Below are positions 54,765 to 63,523 of a DNA stretch of 64,000 nucleotides, one piece after another. The stretch spans positions 682,001-746,000 of the forward strand of contig NZ_BLWC01000001.1 in the NCBI RefSeq assembly GCF_013167895.1, in the 5' to 3' direction. This DNA comes from Streptomyces fulvorobeus (GTDB lineage: Bacteria; Actinomycetota; Actinomycetes; Streptomycetales; Streptomycetaceae). Numbering within the stretch: position 1 is the stretch's first letter; each line of letters opens with the position of its first letter. The notes beneath the pieces were generated by a model, which ran no database searches, was not told the origin of the DNA, and saw only the letters and a program-made list of their open reading frames with translations. Made by a program: the position numbers and the translations under genes.

Positions 54765-57206
54765 ATGCACCCTGCCATTCCCGCCTACCTGCTCTCCCGC
54801 CGCGGCGTGCTGCGCGCAGCGCTGGCCGCCGCCGCCTTCGCTCCGCTCGCGCTGCCGGCCGCCGGGGCCCGCGCCTACGCCGCCGAGGCCGACGCCTTCG
54901 ACGCGCTCCGCCTGAAGTGGCGGGACCTGGTCCTCGGCTCGGGCTTCGCTCCGACCGCCGAGCCCTTCGCCTCCAAGCTGGCCGCACTCGGGGCCACCGC
55001 CCGTGAACTGCGCTCCGCCATGGTCCGCGTGAACGGCTCGCTCTGGCCGGACCTGCCCTACGCCGACCCCGAGCCGGACACGGACGCCGAGTCGTACACG
55101 TACTCCGGCAACCTCAACACCAGCTACAACCGCCTGCGCACCCTCGCCGAGTCGTACGCCCAGCCCGGCACCGGTCTCACGGGCGACACCGCCCTGCGCG
55201 CCGACATCCTCGCCGGTCTCGACCACCTCCACGACCAGGCGTACCACGCCGGCCAGGCGCGCTACGGGAACTGGTACAACTGGCAGATCGGCATCCCACA
55301 GGCGCTGCTCGACATCGACGTCCTGCTCCACGACCACCTCGGCACCGCCCGTATCGCCGAACACTGCGCCGCCGTCGACCACTTCGTCCCCGACAGCGCG
55401 GTCGCGAACTACACCGGCACCTCCACAGGCGCCAACCGCGTCGACCTGTGCCGCGTCCTCGCCCTGCGCGGCGTCGTCGGCAGGTCGTCCGCCAAGCTCT
55501 CCCTCGCACGGGACGCGCTCTCCCCGGTCTTCCCGTTCGTCACGAGCGGCGACGGGCTCTACGCCGACGGCAGCTTCATCCAGCACACCTCCGTCCCGTA
55601 CGCCGGTTCGTACGGCGCCGTGATGCTCGGCGGACTCTCGATGCTGTTCACCCTGCTCAAGGGGTCGGCGTGGGAGGTCACGGACAGCGGCCGCCAGGTC
55701 GTGTTCGACTCGGTCGAGAAGGCGTACGCGCCCTTCCTCTTCAACGGCCTCGCGATGGACGCCGTCTCCGGGCGGGCGATCAGCCGTGGCGTACAGAAGG
55801 CGGACACCCGCGGCGTCCGTCAGGACGACCATCTGCGCGGCCACTCGGTCATCGCGTGTGTCGCGCTGCTCGCCCAGAGCGCGTCCGCCGCGGAGAAGAC
55901 CCGCTGGGACGGCATGGTCAAGGGGTGGATCGCCCGCGACTACTACAGCCCGGTCCTCGCCAGTCCCACGCTCGGAGTCGCCGCGCTCTCCCGCCTCAAG
56001 GCCGTCAACGACGGCACGGCCCAGGCGAGCCCCGAGCCGACCGGTCACCGTCTCTTCCCCGGCATGGACCGGGCCGTGCACCGTCGCACCGGCTGGGCGG
56101 CCGGCCTGTCCATGGCGTCGAACCGGATCACCTACTACGAGAACGGCAACGGCGAGAACCTGCGCGCCTGGCACAGCGGCTCCGGAATGCTCTACTGGTG
56201 GGGCGGCGACTTCGCCAACGGGCAGTACAGTGACGACTTCTGGCCGACCGTGGACCCCTACCGGCTGCCAGGCACCACCGCCTCCCGCAAGCCGCTCGCC
56301 GACGGCGAGGGCGGAGTGTGGGGCGTGGCCCGGCCCGATGTGCGGTGGGTCGGCGGGGCGAGTGACGGCACATACGCGGCGGTCGGCCAGTATCTGAAGG
56401 GGCTGTCCTCCACACTCCTCGCGAAGAAGTCGTGGTTCTTCCTCGACGACGCGATCGTCTGCCTCGGTGCCGGAATCCACGGCAGGGACGGCACGGGCGT
56501 CGAGTCGGTCGTCGAGAACCGCAACCTGGGTGCCAACGGCGTCCACAGCCTCACCGTCGACGGCTCCGCCCAGTCCACCGCACCTGGCTGGGCCGCCACG
56601 CTCACCGGCGCGCGGTGGGCGCACCTCGCCGGACACGCCGGATACGTCTTCCCGGGCGGCGCCACGTCGCTGAAGGCACTGCGTCAGGCGCGTACGGGCG
56701 CGTGGTCGGACATCAACAAGGGCGCCGTGACCGACCCGGTCACCCGCCGCTATCTCACGCTCTGGTTCGACCACGGCACGGACCCGACCTGGGCCGCGTA
56801 CTCCTACGTCCTGATGCCGGGCGCGAGCGCGGCGCAGACGGCCGCCCGCGCCGCCGACACCGGCTGGCTCACCGTCCTCGCCAACTCCAACGACCAGCAG
56901 GGTGTCCGCGTACCCTCGCTCGGCTTCACGGGCGTCAACTTCTGGCTCGCCGGCACAGCCGGCGACGTCACCGCCGGCGCCCCCGCCTCCGTGATGATCC
57001 ACGAGACGGGCACGACCGCCACGCTCTGCGTCTCCGGACCTCTGCGCGACGGCGCCACGATCGACGTCACCTGGAACCGTCCCGTCTCCGGCATCGTCTC
57101 CAAGGACCCGGCTGTCCAGGTCATGGCCACAGGCTCCGCACTCACCCTGCGCATCACACCCGGCACCCTGGCCGCCGTCCACCGGACGGTCGTCCGAACG
57201 GCCTGA
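54765..57206 (+). CDS. secreted polysaccharide lyase, family 8
   Basis: The protein has 813 residues from the ATG at 54765. A twin-arginine signal (SRRGVLRAALAAAAFAPLALPAAG) shows export in folded form. The alpha/alpha toroid of PL8 carries the catalytic set with family spacing: Asn224 in TGANRVD, and His274 and Tyr283 in FIQHTSVPYAGSYG. Aromatic residues NWYNWQIGIPQ (169-179) form the patch. C-terminal beta-sandwich domains complete the usual length. PL8 enzymes cleave hyaluronan, chondroitin or xanthan; which one applies here is open. Confidence 0.93.
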   Translation: MHPAIPAYLLSRRGVLRAALAAAAFAPLALPAAGARAYAAEADAFDALRLKWRDLVLGSGFAPTAEPFASKLAALGATARELRSAMVRVNGSLWPDLPYADPEPDTDAESYTYSGNLNTSYNRLRTLAESYAQPGTGLTGDTALRADILAGLDHLHDQAYHAGQARYGNWYNWQIGIPQALLDIDVLLHDHLGTARIAEHCAAVDHFVPDSAVANYTGTSTGANRVDLCRVLALRGVVGRSSAKLSLARDALSPVFPFVTSGDGLYADGSFIQHTSVPYAGSYGAVMLGGLSMLFTLLKGSAWEVTDSGRQVVFDSVEKAYAPFLFNGLAMDAVSGRAISRGVQKADTRGVRQDDHLRGHSVIACVALLAQSASAAEKTRWDGMVKGWIARDYYSPVLASPTLGVAALSRLKAVNDGTAQASPEPTGHRLFPGMDRAVHRRTGWAAGLSMASNRITYYENGNGENLRAWHSGSGMLYWWGGDFANGQYSDDFWPTVDPYRLPGTTASRKPLADGEGGVWGVARPDVRWVGGASDGTYAAVGQYLKGLSSTLLAKKSWFFLDDAIVCLGAGIHGRDGTGVESVVENRNLGANGVHSLTVDGSAQSTAPGWAATLTGARWAHLAGHAGYVFPGGATSLKALRQARTGAWSDINKGAVTDPVTRRYLTLWFDHGTDPTWAAYSYVLMPGASAAQTAARAADTGWLTVLANSNDQQGVRVPSLGFTGVNFWLAGTAGDVTAGAPASVMIHETGTTATLCVSGPLRDGATIDVTWNRPVSGIVSKDPAVQVMATGSALTLRITPGTLAAVHRTVVRTA

Positions 57207-57259
57207 GCACCACGACACGCCAGAAGTGATGCGGCCCGTGAACGCCGCGGGTGGCCGGC

Positions 57260-58762
57260 TCAGTGGCTCGTCAGTTCCCCGCTGAGCCTGGCGTGGAGGT
57301 CGGCGCTGACGTCGTTCAGGCCGGTGATCTCGACTGTCTTGCCGCGCTGGGCGTACTTGGCCTGGATCGCGTCCAGGGCGGCGACGGACGAGGCGTCCCA
57401 GACGTGGGCGGCGCTCAGGTCGATGACGACGCGGTCCGGATCGGCGGCGTAGTCGAACCGGCCGACGAGGTCGTTGGACGAGGCGAAGAACAGTTCACCA
57501 GTCACGGTGTAGACCACGACGCCGCCCTCGGGGTCCCGCACCGGGATGACGTCGGCGAGGCGGGCGACGCGCTTGGCGAACACCACCATGGCGGTCACCG
57601 AGCCGACGACGACACCGATCGCCAGGTTGTGGGTGGCCACCACGCAGCCGACGGTGACGACCATGACCGTGATCTCCCCGGCCGGCATGCGGCGGAGCGT
57701 CCTGGGCGCGATGGAGTGCCAGTCGAACGTCGCGAACGAGACCATGACCATCACGGCGACGAGAGCGGCCATCGGGATGTCGGAGACGATCGGGCCGAAC
57801 ACGATGCAGAGCACCATGAGGAACACGCCGGCCAGGAAGGTGGAGAGCCGGGTCCGGGCCCCGGAGACCTTCACGTTGATCATCGTCTGGCCGATCATCG
57901 CGCAGCCGCCCATTCCGCCGAAGAAGCCGGTGACGATGTTGGCGACGCCCTGCCCGATCGACTCGCGGGTCTTGTCGGAGTGGGTGTCGGTGATCTCGTC
58001 GACGAGCTTGGCCGTCATCAGCGACTCCATCAGACCCACCAGCGCCATCGCGAAGGCGTACGGCGCGATCGTCGTCAGCGTGTCCATGGTGAACGGCACG
58101 TCCGGGAGGCCCGGTACCGGCAGCGAGGAGGGCAGTTCGCCCTTGTCGCCCACGGTCGGCACGGCGATCCCGGCCGCCACGGTGATGGCGGTGAGGATGA
58201 CGATGGAGACGAGCGGGGCCGGGATCATGGTGGTGATCCTCGGGAAGAACACCATCAGCGCCAGACCAGCCGCCAGCAGCGGGTACACCGGCCACGGCAC
58301 GTCGTGCATCTCGGGGACCTGGGCGACGAAGATGAGAATGGCGAGGGAGTTGACGAAGCCGACCATGACGGAACGCGGGATGAACCGCATCAGCTTCGCC
58401 ACTCCGAGCGCGCCCAGCACGACCTGGAAGATACCGGCCAGGATGACGGCGGCGATCAGGTAGCCCAGCCCGTGCTCCCGGTTCAGCGGTGCGATGACCA
58501 GCGCGACCGCACCGGTCGCGGCCGAGATCATCGCCCGCCGTCCGCCGACGACCGAGATGACCACGGCCATCGTGAACGAGGCGAAGAGACCGATCGCCGG
58601 GTCGACCCCGGCGATGATCGAGAACGAGATCGCCTCCGGGATCAGCGCGAGCGCGACCACCAGGCCGGCCAGCACCTCGGTACGCCACACCCTGGGGTCG
58701 GCGAGCCAGTCCGGACGCAGACCGCGCAGTCGCGCGGCGGGAGACACAGCGGAAGAAGACAA
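57260..58762 (-). CDS. SulP family anion transporter with STAS domain
   Basis: The protein has 500 residues from a TTG at 58762. A GTG at 58747 and an ATG at 58915 are alternatives, and no start has a convincing ribosome site. The core begins LRPDWLADPRVWRTEVLAGLVVALALIPEAISFSIIAGVDPAIGLFASF, a SulP hallmark, with many membrane segments. The C-terminal STAS domain (last about 100 residues) shows VVYTVTGELFFASSNDLVGRF and VVIDLSAAHVWDASSVAALD. It transports sulfate, bicarbonate or another anion. It is divergent from a MerR regulator. Confidence 0.87.
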   Translation of the reverse strand: MSSSAVSPAARLRGLRPDWLADPRVWRTEVLAGLVVALALIPEAISFSIIAGVDPAIGLFASFTMAVVISVVGGRRAMISAATGAVALVIAPLNREHGLGYLIAAVILAGIFQVVLGALGVAKLMRFIPRSVMVGFVNSLAILIFVAQVPEMHDVPWPVYPLLAAGLALMVFFPRITTMIPAPLVSIVILTAITVAAGIAVPTVGDKGELPSSLPVPGLPDVPFTMDTLTTIAPYAFAMALVGLMESLMTAKLVDEITDTHSDKTRESIGQGVANIVTGFFGGMGGCAMIGQTMINVKVSGARTRLSTFLAGVFLMVLCIVFGPIVSDIPMAALVAVMVMVSFATFDWHSIAPRTLRRMPAGEITVMVVTVGCVVATHNLAIGVVVGSVTAMVVFAKRVARLADVIPVRDPEGGVVVYTVTGELFFASSNDLVGRFDYAADPDRVVIDLSAAHVWDASSVAALDAIQAKYAQRGKTVEITGLNDVSADLHARLSGELTSH

Positions 58763-58972
58763 GGGAACAGTGGCCTGTCGTGCTCGGGCGCACCCCGCAG
58801 GGCGTACGTGTGGAAGAGGCGTGAGTACCGGGCCGGAGCCCCTCGGGGCGGCCCGGGCGTCAGGGCGGACGGAGCGGTGACCGGTGCGGGAAGCGGTGGT
58901 CGCCGGGGGCTCCATCGGCCCGGGCGGGCTACGGGGCGGGGCAGCCCACAGGCGCCCTCACCGCGAGCAACC

Positions 58973-58992
58973 CTACCCTAACGTTAGAGTAG
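58973..58992. promoter_or_regulatory. MerR-type operator between SulP and MerR genes
   Basis: CTACCCTAACGTTAGAGTAG is a 20-bp palindrome with 9 of 10 pairs matched, centred on CTAACGTTAG. It lies 60 bp before the MerR start. MerR regulators often bind such dyads in a long promoter spacer. Confidence 0.65.
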
Positions 58993-59051
58993 AGACCGGC
59001 GGGGTCGCACGGGCCCGGCCCGCCAGGACGAGAAGGGCCAGGACCACACGC

Positions 59052-59474
59052 GTGGACGGCAAGCACATGCAGATCGGCGAGGTCGCCGCGCGGACGGAGC
59101 TGTCCCTGCGCACCATCCGGCATTACGAGGAGTCAGGGCTCGTCGCCCCCTCCGCCCGCTCCCAGGGAGGTTTCCGCCTCTACACGGAGACGGACGTCGC
59201 CCGGCTGATGGTCATCCGGCGCATGAAACCGCTCGGCTTCACCCTCGACCAGATGCGCGAGCTGCTGGACGCCACCGACCGGCTCGATTCGGGGAGGGAT
59301 CTCCCGGCGGACGAACGCGGGGCGCTGATGGGCCGTCTCCGCGCCTACGAGCAGGCCGCCACCGAGCAGGTCGACAGACTCCGCGTCCAGCTGGCCCGGG
59401 CCGAGGACTTCGCGGCCACGCTCCGCGCCCGCCTCGACCCGGGTGTTCCGGCGGCTTCCACCGGAACACCCTGA
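59052..59474 (+). CDS. MerR family regulator
   Basis: The protein has 140 residues from the GTG at 59052, with AGGA at 8 bp; the ATG at 59067 is an alternative. The MerR HTH and wing are clear: MQIGEVAARTELSLRTIRHYEESGLVAPSARSQGGFRLYTETDVARLMVIRRMKPLGFTLDQMRELL. A short coiled-coil dimer helix follows. No Cys metal-binding set is present in the tail, so it probably senses an organic or redox signal. It likely controls the divergent SulP transporter and itself. Confidence 0.88.
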   Translation: MDGKHMQIGEVAARTELSLRTIRHYEESGLVAPSARSQGGFRLYTETDVARLMVIRRMKPLGFTLDQMRELLDATDRLDSGRDLPADERGALMGRLRAYEQAATEQVDRLRVQLARAEDFAATLRARLDPGVPAASTGTP

Positions 59475-59572
59475 CCGGCCGCCCGGCCGAAATCCTCCCG
59501 TTCCCTGAACACACCGGCGTCCGCTCACGTATGCATGGCCGAGGTCATGTATCCGATGAAGGGAAAGCCGGC

Positions 59573-60016
59573 ATGAGCGCAGGGCAGGAGTGTCAGGGCC
59601 GCCTCGGGCGCCGCACCGTGGTGAACGCGGTCGGTGCGGCGGGAGTGGTCGCCGTACTCGCGGCGTGCGGAAGCGAACAGACCGGGAAGACCGGTGAGAC
59701 CGGGAAGGGCGGCGCGGCGGACACGAGCGGCGAAGCCCTCGCGAAGACAGCCGACATCCCCGAGGGCGGCGGAGTGGTCTTCGCCGACCAGGGCGTGGTG
59801 GTGACCCAGCCGAAGGCCGGTGAGTTCAAGGCGTTCTCGTCCAAGTGCACGCACCAGGGCTGCTCGGTGAAGGGGATCTCCGAGGGAGTCATCAACTGCC
59901 CCTGCCACGGGAGCACGTTCGACGCCGCGACCGGCGCGGTGACCGGTGGACCCGCGACCCAGCCGCTGCCCGCCAAGGCCATCAAGGTGGAGGCGGGGTC
60001 GATCAGCCTGGTGTGA
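59573..60016 (+). CDS. Rieske [2Fe-2S] lipoprotein
   Basis: The protein has 147 residues from the ATG at 59573, with AGGGA upstream. The N-terminus GRRTVVNAVGAAGVVAVLAACGS is a Tat-like signal ending in a lipobox Cys, so it is folded inside and anchored outside. A Gly/Thr/Lys-rich linker follows. The Rieske cluster motifs are CTHQGC and CPCHGS (two Cys and two His). It is a single-domain protein without oxygenase or cytochrome partner nearby; a membrane electron-transfer role is inferred. Confidence 0.9.
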   Translation: MSAGQECQGRLGRRTVVNAVGAAGVVAVLAACGSEQTGKTGETGKGGAADTSGEALAKTADIPEGGGVVFADQGVVVTQPKAGEFKAFSSKCTHQGCSVKGISEGVINCPCHGSTFDAATGAVTGGPATQPLPAKAIKVEAGSISLV

Positions 60017-60030
60017 CCCCGGCCGGACAT

Positions 60031-60071
60031 CCGGGCCTGCCGGCATCCCCAGGGGATGCCGGCAGGCCCGG
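60031..60071 (+). terminator. strong terminator after the Rieske gene
   Basis: A perfect stem of about 20 bp (60031-60050 with 60052-60071, core GGGCCTGCCGGCATCCCC and its complement) has a 1-base centre, so the real loop is a few bases. It lies 15 bp after the stop. Confidence 0.9.
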
Positions 60072-60274
60072 CCCTCGACCACCGCCCTGACGGCACCAGC
60101 CACACACCGGCTGGATACACGTACGCCGGACTCTGACCGGCAGCGACTCATCCGCACGGGCGCTGACGGCAGCCACCTTCTCGTCGGCACCGCCCCACCC
60201 GCCCCGCTGCCCCCTCGCCCTGGTCATCCTCGCGGGCGCCGCCCTCACGCAGCGCACCACCCGCGTACGGCGGC

Positions 60275-61606
60275 TCAGCCGAAGCTGATCGGGCGGGCCG
60301 GGCCCGCCGCCGCGGCGACCGCGTCCGCCAGCGGTGCGATGTCGGCGGCGGTCAGCTGTGACACGGTGATCCGCACCCCCTGGGGCGCGGACATCCGGAA
60401 GCGCGCGCCCGGGGCAACCGCCCAGCCCGCGCGCAGCAGGCGGGTCACGGCCCCGGTCTCGTCACTGACGGGCACCCAGACGTTCATCCCGCTCCGGCCG
60501 TGCGCCCGGACGCCGCGCTCCGCCAGCGCCCCGACGAGTGCGTCCCGCCGTTCCGCGTACGCCCGGGCGACAGCCGCCGAGTCGACGGCCTCCGAGGCCC
60601 ACAGGTGCACCACGGCCTGTTGCAGCAGTCTGCTGACCCAGCCCGGTCCGAGCCGCTGCCGCCCCGCCACCCGGTCGACCGTGACGGCGTCCCCGGTCAG
60701 TACGGCGAGCCGCAGATCGGGCCCGTACGCCTTGGCCACGGACCGCACGAACGCCCAGTGGTCCGTGACGCCCGTGAGCGGGTGCAGGGGAAGATCGACG
60801 ATCGCGTGCCCGTGGTCGTCCTCGATGAGCAGGACGCGGGGGTGGCCGGCGAGAACCGCCCGCAGCTCGCGTGCCCGGGCCGCGCTCACCGCGGCGCCCG
60901 TGGGATTCTGCGCCCGGTCGGTCACCACCAGCGCCCGCGCGCCTCCTCGCAGCGCGTGGGCCACCTCGGCCGTCCGCGGACCTTCGTCGTCCACTCCGAC
61001 CGGCACGGCACGCAGGCCCAGAGCCGGTACGAGATCGAGCATGCTGCCCCAGCCGGGGTCCTCGACGGCGACGGTGTCACCCGGTTTGAGATGCGCCGAC
61101 AGCACCCGTTCGATCGCGTCCAGCGAACCGGACGCCACCACCACGGGTCCTGAGGAGACGCCGTCGGCGTCCATGGCCGCGCGGGCTGCCGCGGCCAGCT
61201 CGGGAAGCACGGGCGGGCCCCCGTACATCCCCGGCCGCTCCGCGTTCGCACGCGCGGCCGAGGCGAGCGCCTCCCCTAGGTCGGGCAGCAGAGCGGGGTC
61301 CGGATTCCCCTCCCCCAGGTCCCGTACGCCGGGGGGCGCCTCGACGCGCAGCGAGCCGCGCGTCGTACTCGCGGGCTGCGGCCTGATCCGGCTCCCCCGG
61401 CGCCCGGCCGTCTCGATCACCCCGCGCTCGCGCAAGGTGCGGTAGGCAGCCGCCACCGTATTCGGGTTGACCTCCAGACGGGCCGCCAACTGCCGCATCG
61501 GAGGCAGGACTTCACCGGGCGCGAGGCCACCCGAACCGACCGCCCGCTCCACACTTTCGGCGATCTCGGATGCCCGCCGCCCACTGATCGGATAGTCTCC
61601 TAGCAC
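60275..61606 (-). CDS. MocR-type regulator (GntR HTH fused to aminotransferase fold)
   Basis: The protein has 443 residues from the GTG at 61606; a TTG two codons earlier is also in frame. The GntR HTH reads GGLAPGEVLPPMRQLAARLEVNPNTVAAAYRTLRERGVIETAGRRGSRI (within residues 25-75). The class I aminotransferase domain follows, with the PLP Lys in SVAKAYGPDLR and LLIEDDHGHAIVD. MocR proteins sense PLP or amino compounds and control neighbours. It is divergent, only 35 bp away, from a flavin-binding protein gene. Confidence 0.9.
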   Translation of the reverse strand: MLGDYPISGRRASEIAESVERAVGSGGLAPGEVLPPMRQLAARLEVNPNTVAAAYRTLRERGVIETAGRRGSRIRPQPASTTRGSLRVEAPPGVRDLGEGNPDPALLPDLGEALASAARANAERPGMYGGPPVLPELAAAARAAMDADGVSSGPVVVASGSLDAIERVLSAHLKPGDTVAVEDPGWGSMLDLVPALGLRAVPVGVDDEGPRTAEVAHALRGGARALVVTDRAQNPTGAAVSAARARELRAVLAGHPRVLLIEDDHGHAIVDLPLHPLTGVTDHWAFVRSVAKAYGPDLRLAVLTGDAVTVDRVAGRQRLGPGWVSRLLQQAVVHLWASEAVDSAAVARAYAERRDALVGALAERGVRAHGRSGMNVWVPVSDETGAVTRLLRAGWAVAPGARFRMSAPQGVRITVSQLTAADIAPLADAVAAAAGPARPISFG

Positions 61607-61617
61607 AAACAATATTA

Positions 61618-61629
61618 TGCACTAGTGCA
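61618..61629. promoter_or_regulatory. palindrome between MocR and flavoprotein genes
   Basis: TGCACTAGTGCA is a perfect 12-bp palindrome, with a related TAGCACAAA half-site at 61601-61609. It covers the space before both starts; a MocR operator. Confidence 0.6.
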
Positions 61630-61641
61630 ATGGAGTACGCA

Positions 61642-62352
61642 ATGTCGGACACCGCCATGCCGGAGATCCTGACGCCCGACAGCACGGGCCCGAGCGTCGC
61701 TGCCCCCTACGAGCCTACGGACCGGACGGTGCCGAGCAGGGGCCGCGAGCGCGCCACGTACGACCGCGAGCTGGTCCACTCGGTCCTCGACTCGGCCTAC
61801 CTCTGCCACCTCGGCTTCGTACGCGACGGCGCCCCGGTCGTCCTGCCGACCCTCTTCGGCCGGGTGGGAGAGCGGCTCTACGTGCACGGCTCCACCGGCT
61901 CCCGGCCCCTGCTGGCGGCGGGCCGGACGGACCCGGGCCTCGCCGTCTGCCTCACGGTGACCCACGTCGACGGCCTGGTGCTGGCCCGGTCCGCCTTCCA
62001 CCACTCGATGAACTACCGCTCGGTGGTCGTCCACGGCACGGCCCGCACCGTCACCGACCCCGAGGAGCGCCGGATCGCGCTCGACGCCATCGTCGACCAG
62101 GTCGTTCCCGGCCGGTCCCAGGACTCCCGCCCCGCTGACGCCAGGGAGCTCGCCGCCACCGCGGTGATCCGCCTGGACCTGGACGAGGTCTCCGCCAAGG
62201 TCCGCACCGGCGGCCCGAACGACGACCCCGATGATGTCGCCCTCCCCCACTGGGCCGGCGTCGTCCCCCTGACCCGCGGCTACGCGGTCCCGGTCCCCGC
62301 CGACGATCTGGACCCGGCCATAGCCGTCCCGGAGTATCTGACGGCGCTCTGA
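61642..62352 (+). CDS. PNPOx-like flavin-nucleotide-binding protein
   Basis: The protein has 236 residues from the ATG at 61642, with GGAG at 7 bp; another ATG at 61630 overlaps the operator. The split-barrel flavin domain shows SVLDSAYLCHLGFVRDGAPVVLPTLFGRVGERLYVHGSTGSRPL and SAFHHSMNYRSVVVHGTARTV (about residues 50-130). This family is related to pyridoxamine-5-phosphate oxidase and often includes flavin-dependent reductases of unknown substrate. Its tight pairing with a MocR regulator suggests control by a B6-type or amino ligand. Confidence 0.85.
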   Translation: MSDTAMPEILTPDSTGPSVAAPYEPTDRTVPSRGRERATYDRELVHSVLDSAYLCHLGFVRDGAPVVLPTLFGRVGERLYVHGSTGSRPLLAAGRTDPGLAVCLTVTHVDGLVLARSAFHHSMNYRSVVVHGTARTVTDPEERRIALDAIVDQVVPGRSQDSRPADARELAATAVIRLDLDEVSAKVRTGGPNDDPDDVALPHWAGVVPLTRGYAVPVPADDLDPAIAVPEYLTAL

Positions 62353-62364
62353 CCCGCGTACGGC

Positions 62365-62403
62365 CGCCGACGGACCCGCCGCAGGGGAGCTGGTCCGCCG
62401 GCG
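62365..62403. terminator. bidirectional terminator between flavoprotein and DMT genes
   Basis: CGCCGACGGACC (62365-62376) pairs with GGTCCGCCGGCG (62392-62403), 12 bp with one mismatch, between convergent genes. Confidence 0.6.
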
Positions 62404-62408
62404 ACAGG

Positions 62409-63365
62409 TCAGACGGGCACGGCCGCCCGGCGCGCGAGGGCCGCTCCACGCGCCTCGGACGCGGCGAGGCCGGCCACCGCGACGAGCAGCAGCAGCGTGC
62501 CGAGGACGGTGGCGGCCGTGAGCTGCTCCCGCAGTACGGTCACGGCGATCACGGCTGCGCTCACCGGCTCCAGAAGCATGATCACGGACACCGTGGCCGA
62601 CCGTACGGCCGCCGCTCCCGCGAAGTAGAGCGCGTAGGCGAGCGCCGTCGGTACGGCGGCCACGTACACCAGCAGCCACACCACCTGGGCGGTGTCGGCG
62701 GTGTGCGGTACGAGTCCTTCCGCCAGCGCCATGGGCAGCAGGCCCACCGCGCCGATCCCGAAGGCCCAGGCGCTGGTGGCCAGCGCGTCCCCGCCGCGCC
62801 CCGCACGCCCCAGCCGACGGGTCAGCAGGGTGATGGCCGCGTAGCCCGACGCGGAGAGCAGGGCCAGGGCGACGCCGAGCGGTTTCACCTCGGCCCTCTC
62901 GCCCCCGAGCACCAGTACGACGAGACCGGTGAGCGCGCCGGCCACGGCCACCAGCCCGCCCCTGCCGAGCCGCTCCCCCATCGTCAGCCGTGCCCCCACG
63001 GCGATGAGGACGGGGCCCGCGCCGAGTGTGACCACCGTCCCGACGGCGAGGCCGGTCACGTCCACGGCCGCGAAGTACGCGCTCTGGAAGAGGGTGAGGC
63101 CGATGCCGGTGCCCAGGATGCGCAGCAGCCGGCGCCGACGGGACTCGGCGGGCGCGGGAACGCGCCGCACCGGCCTCAGCGCGAGCGCTCCGGCCAGCAG
63201 GACGAGGCCGCCGGCGCAGCGCCAGAACGACAGGGCGAGGGGGCCGAGATCGCTGGCCCGGAAGATCAGGGAGGCGGCGGCCCCCGCGGTCCCCCAGGCG
63301 ACTCCGGCGATGATCAGATAGGTGATGCTCCGGCCGATGGGCAGGCCGGACAGGGAATCGGACAC
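62409..63365 (-). CDS. DMT/EamA family transporter
   Basis: The protein has 318 residues from the GTG at 63365. It is hydrophobic throughout with two EamA halves: [23 protein letters not shown] at the start, and a second repeat from about residue 155 with [22 protein letters not shown]. The end of each half has the typical [19 protein letters not shown]-like stretch. These proteins export or take up small metabolites such as amino acids; the substrate is unknown. It is followed upstream by a second DMT gene in the same direction. Confidence 0.87.
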   Translation of the reverse strand: MSDSLSGLPIGRSITYLIIAGVAWGTAGAAASLIFRASDLGPLALSFWRCAGGLVLLAGALALRPVRRVPAPAESRRRRLLRILGTGIGLTLFQSAYFAAVDVTGLAVGTVVTLGAGPVLIAVGARLTMGERLGRGGLVAVAGALTGLVVLVLGGERAEVKPLGVALALLSASGYAAITLLTRRLGRAGRGGDALATSAWAFGIGAVGLLPMALAEGLVPHTADTAQVVWLLVYVAAVPTALAYALYFAGAAAVRSATVSVIMLLEPVSAAVIAVTVLREQLTAATVLGTLLLLVAVAGLAASEARGAALARRAAVPV

Positions 63366-63523
63366 GTGCTGCTCCAGACAGGGAACGGGTGGGTGGTCGC
63401 TGGGCTCCGCACGGGGGCAGCGACGAACCGCTCGGGGAGTACCCGAGCCCGGTCTTCGTCTGGAGTTGCCGCCCGCGTCAGACGGCGGGGGGCGGAAGCA
63501 CGGTGAGACTCATGATCGGCACC

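Noticed and set aside
54516-57218. 900-residue frame opposite the PL8 gene
   Set aside because: Shadow frame of Gly/Val/Arg; PL8 catalytic residues with correct spacing are on the plus strand.
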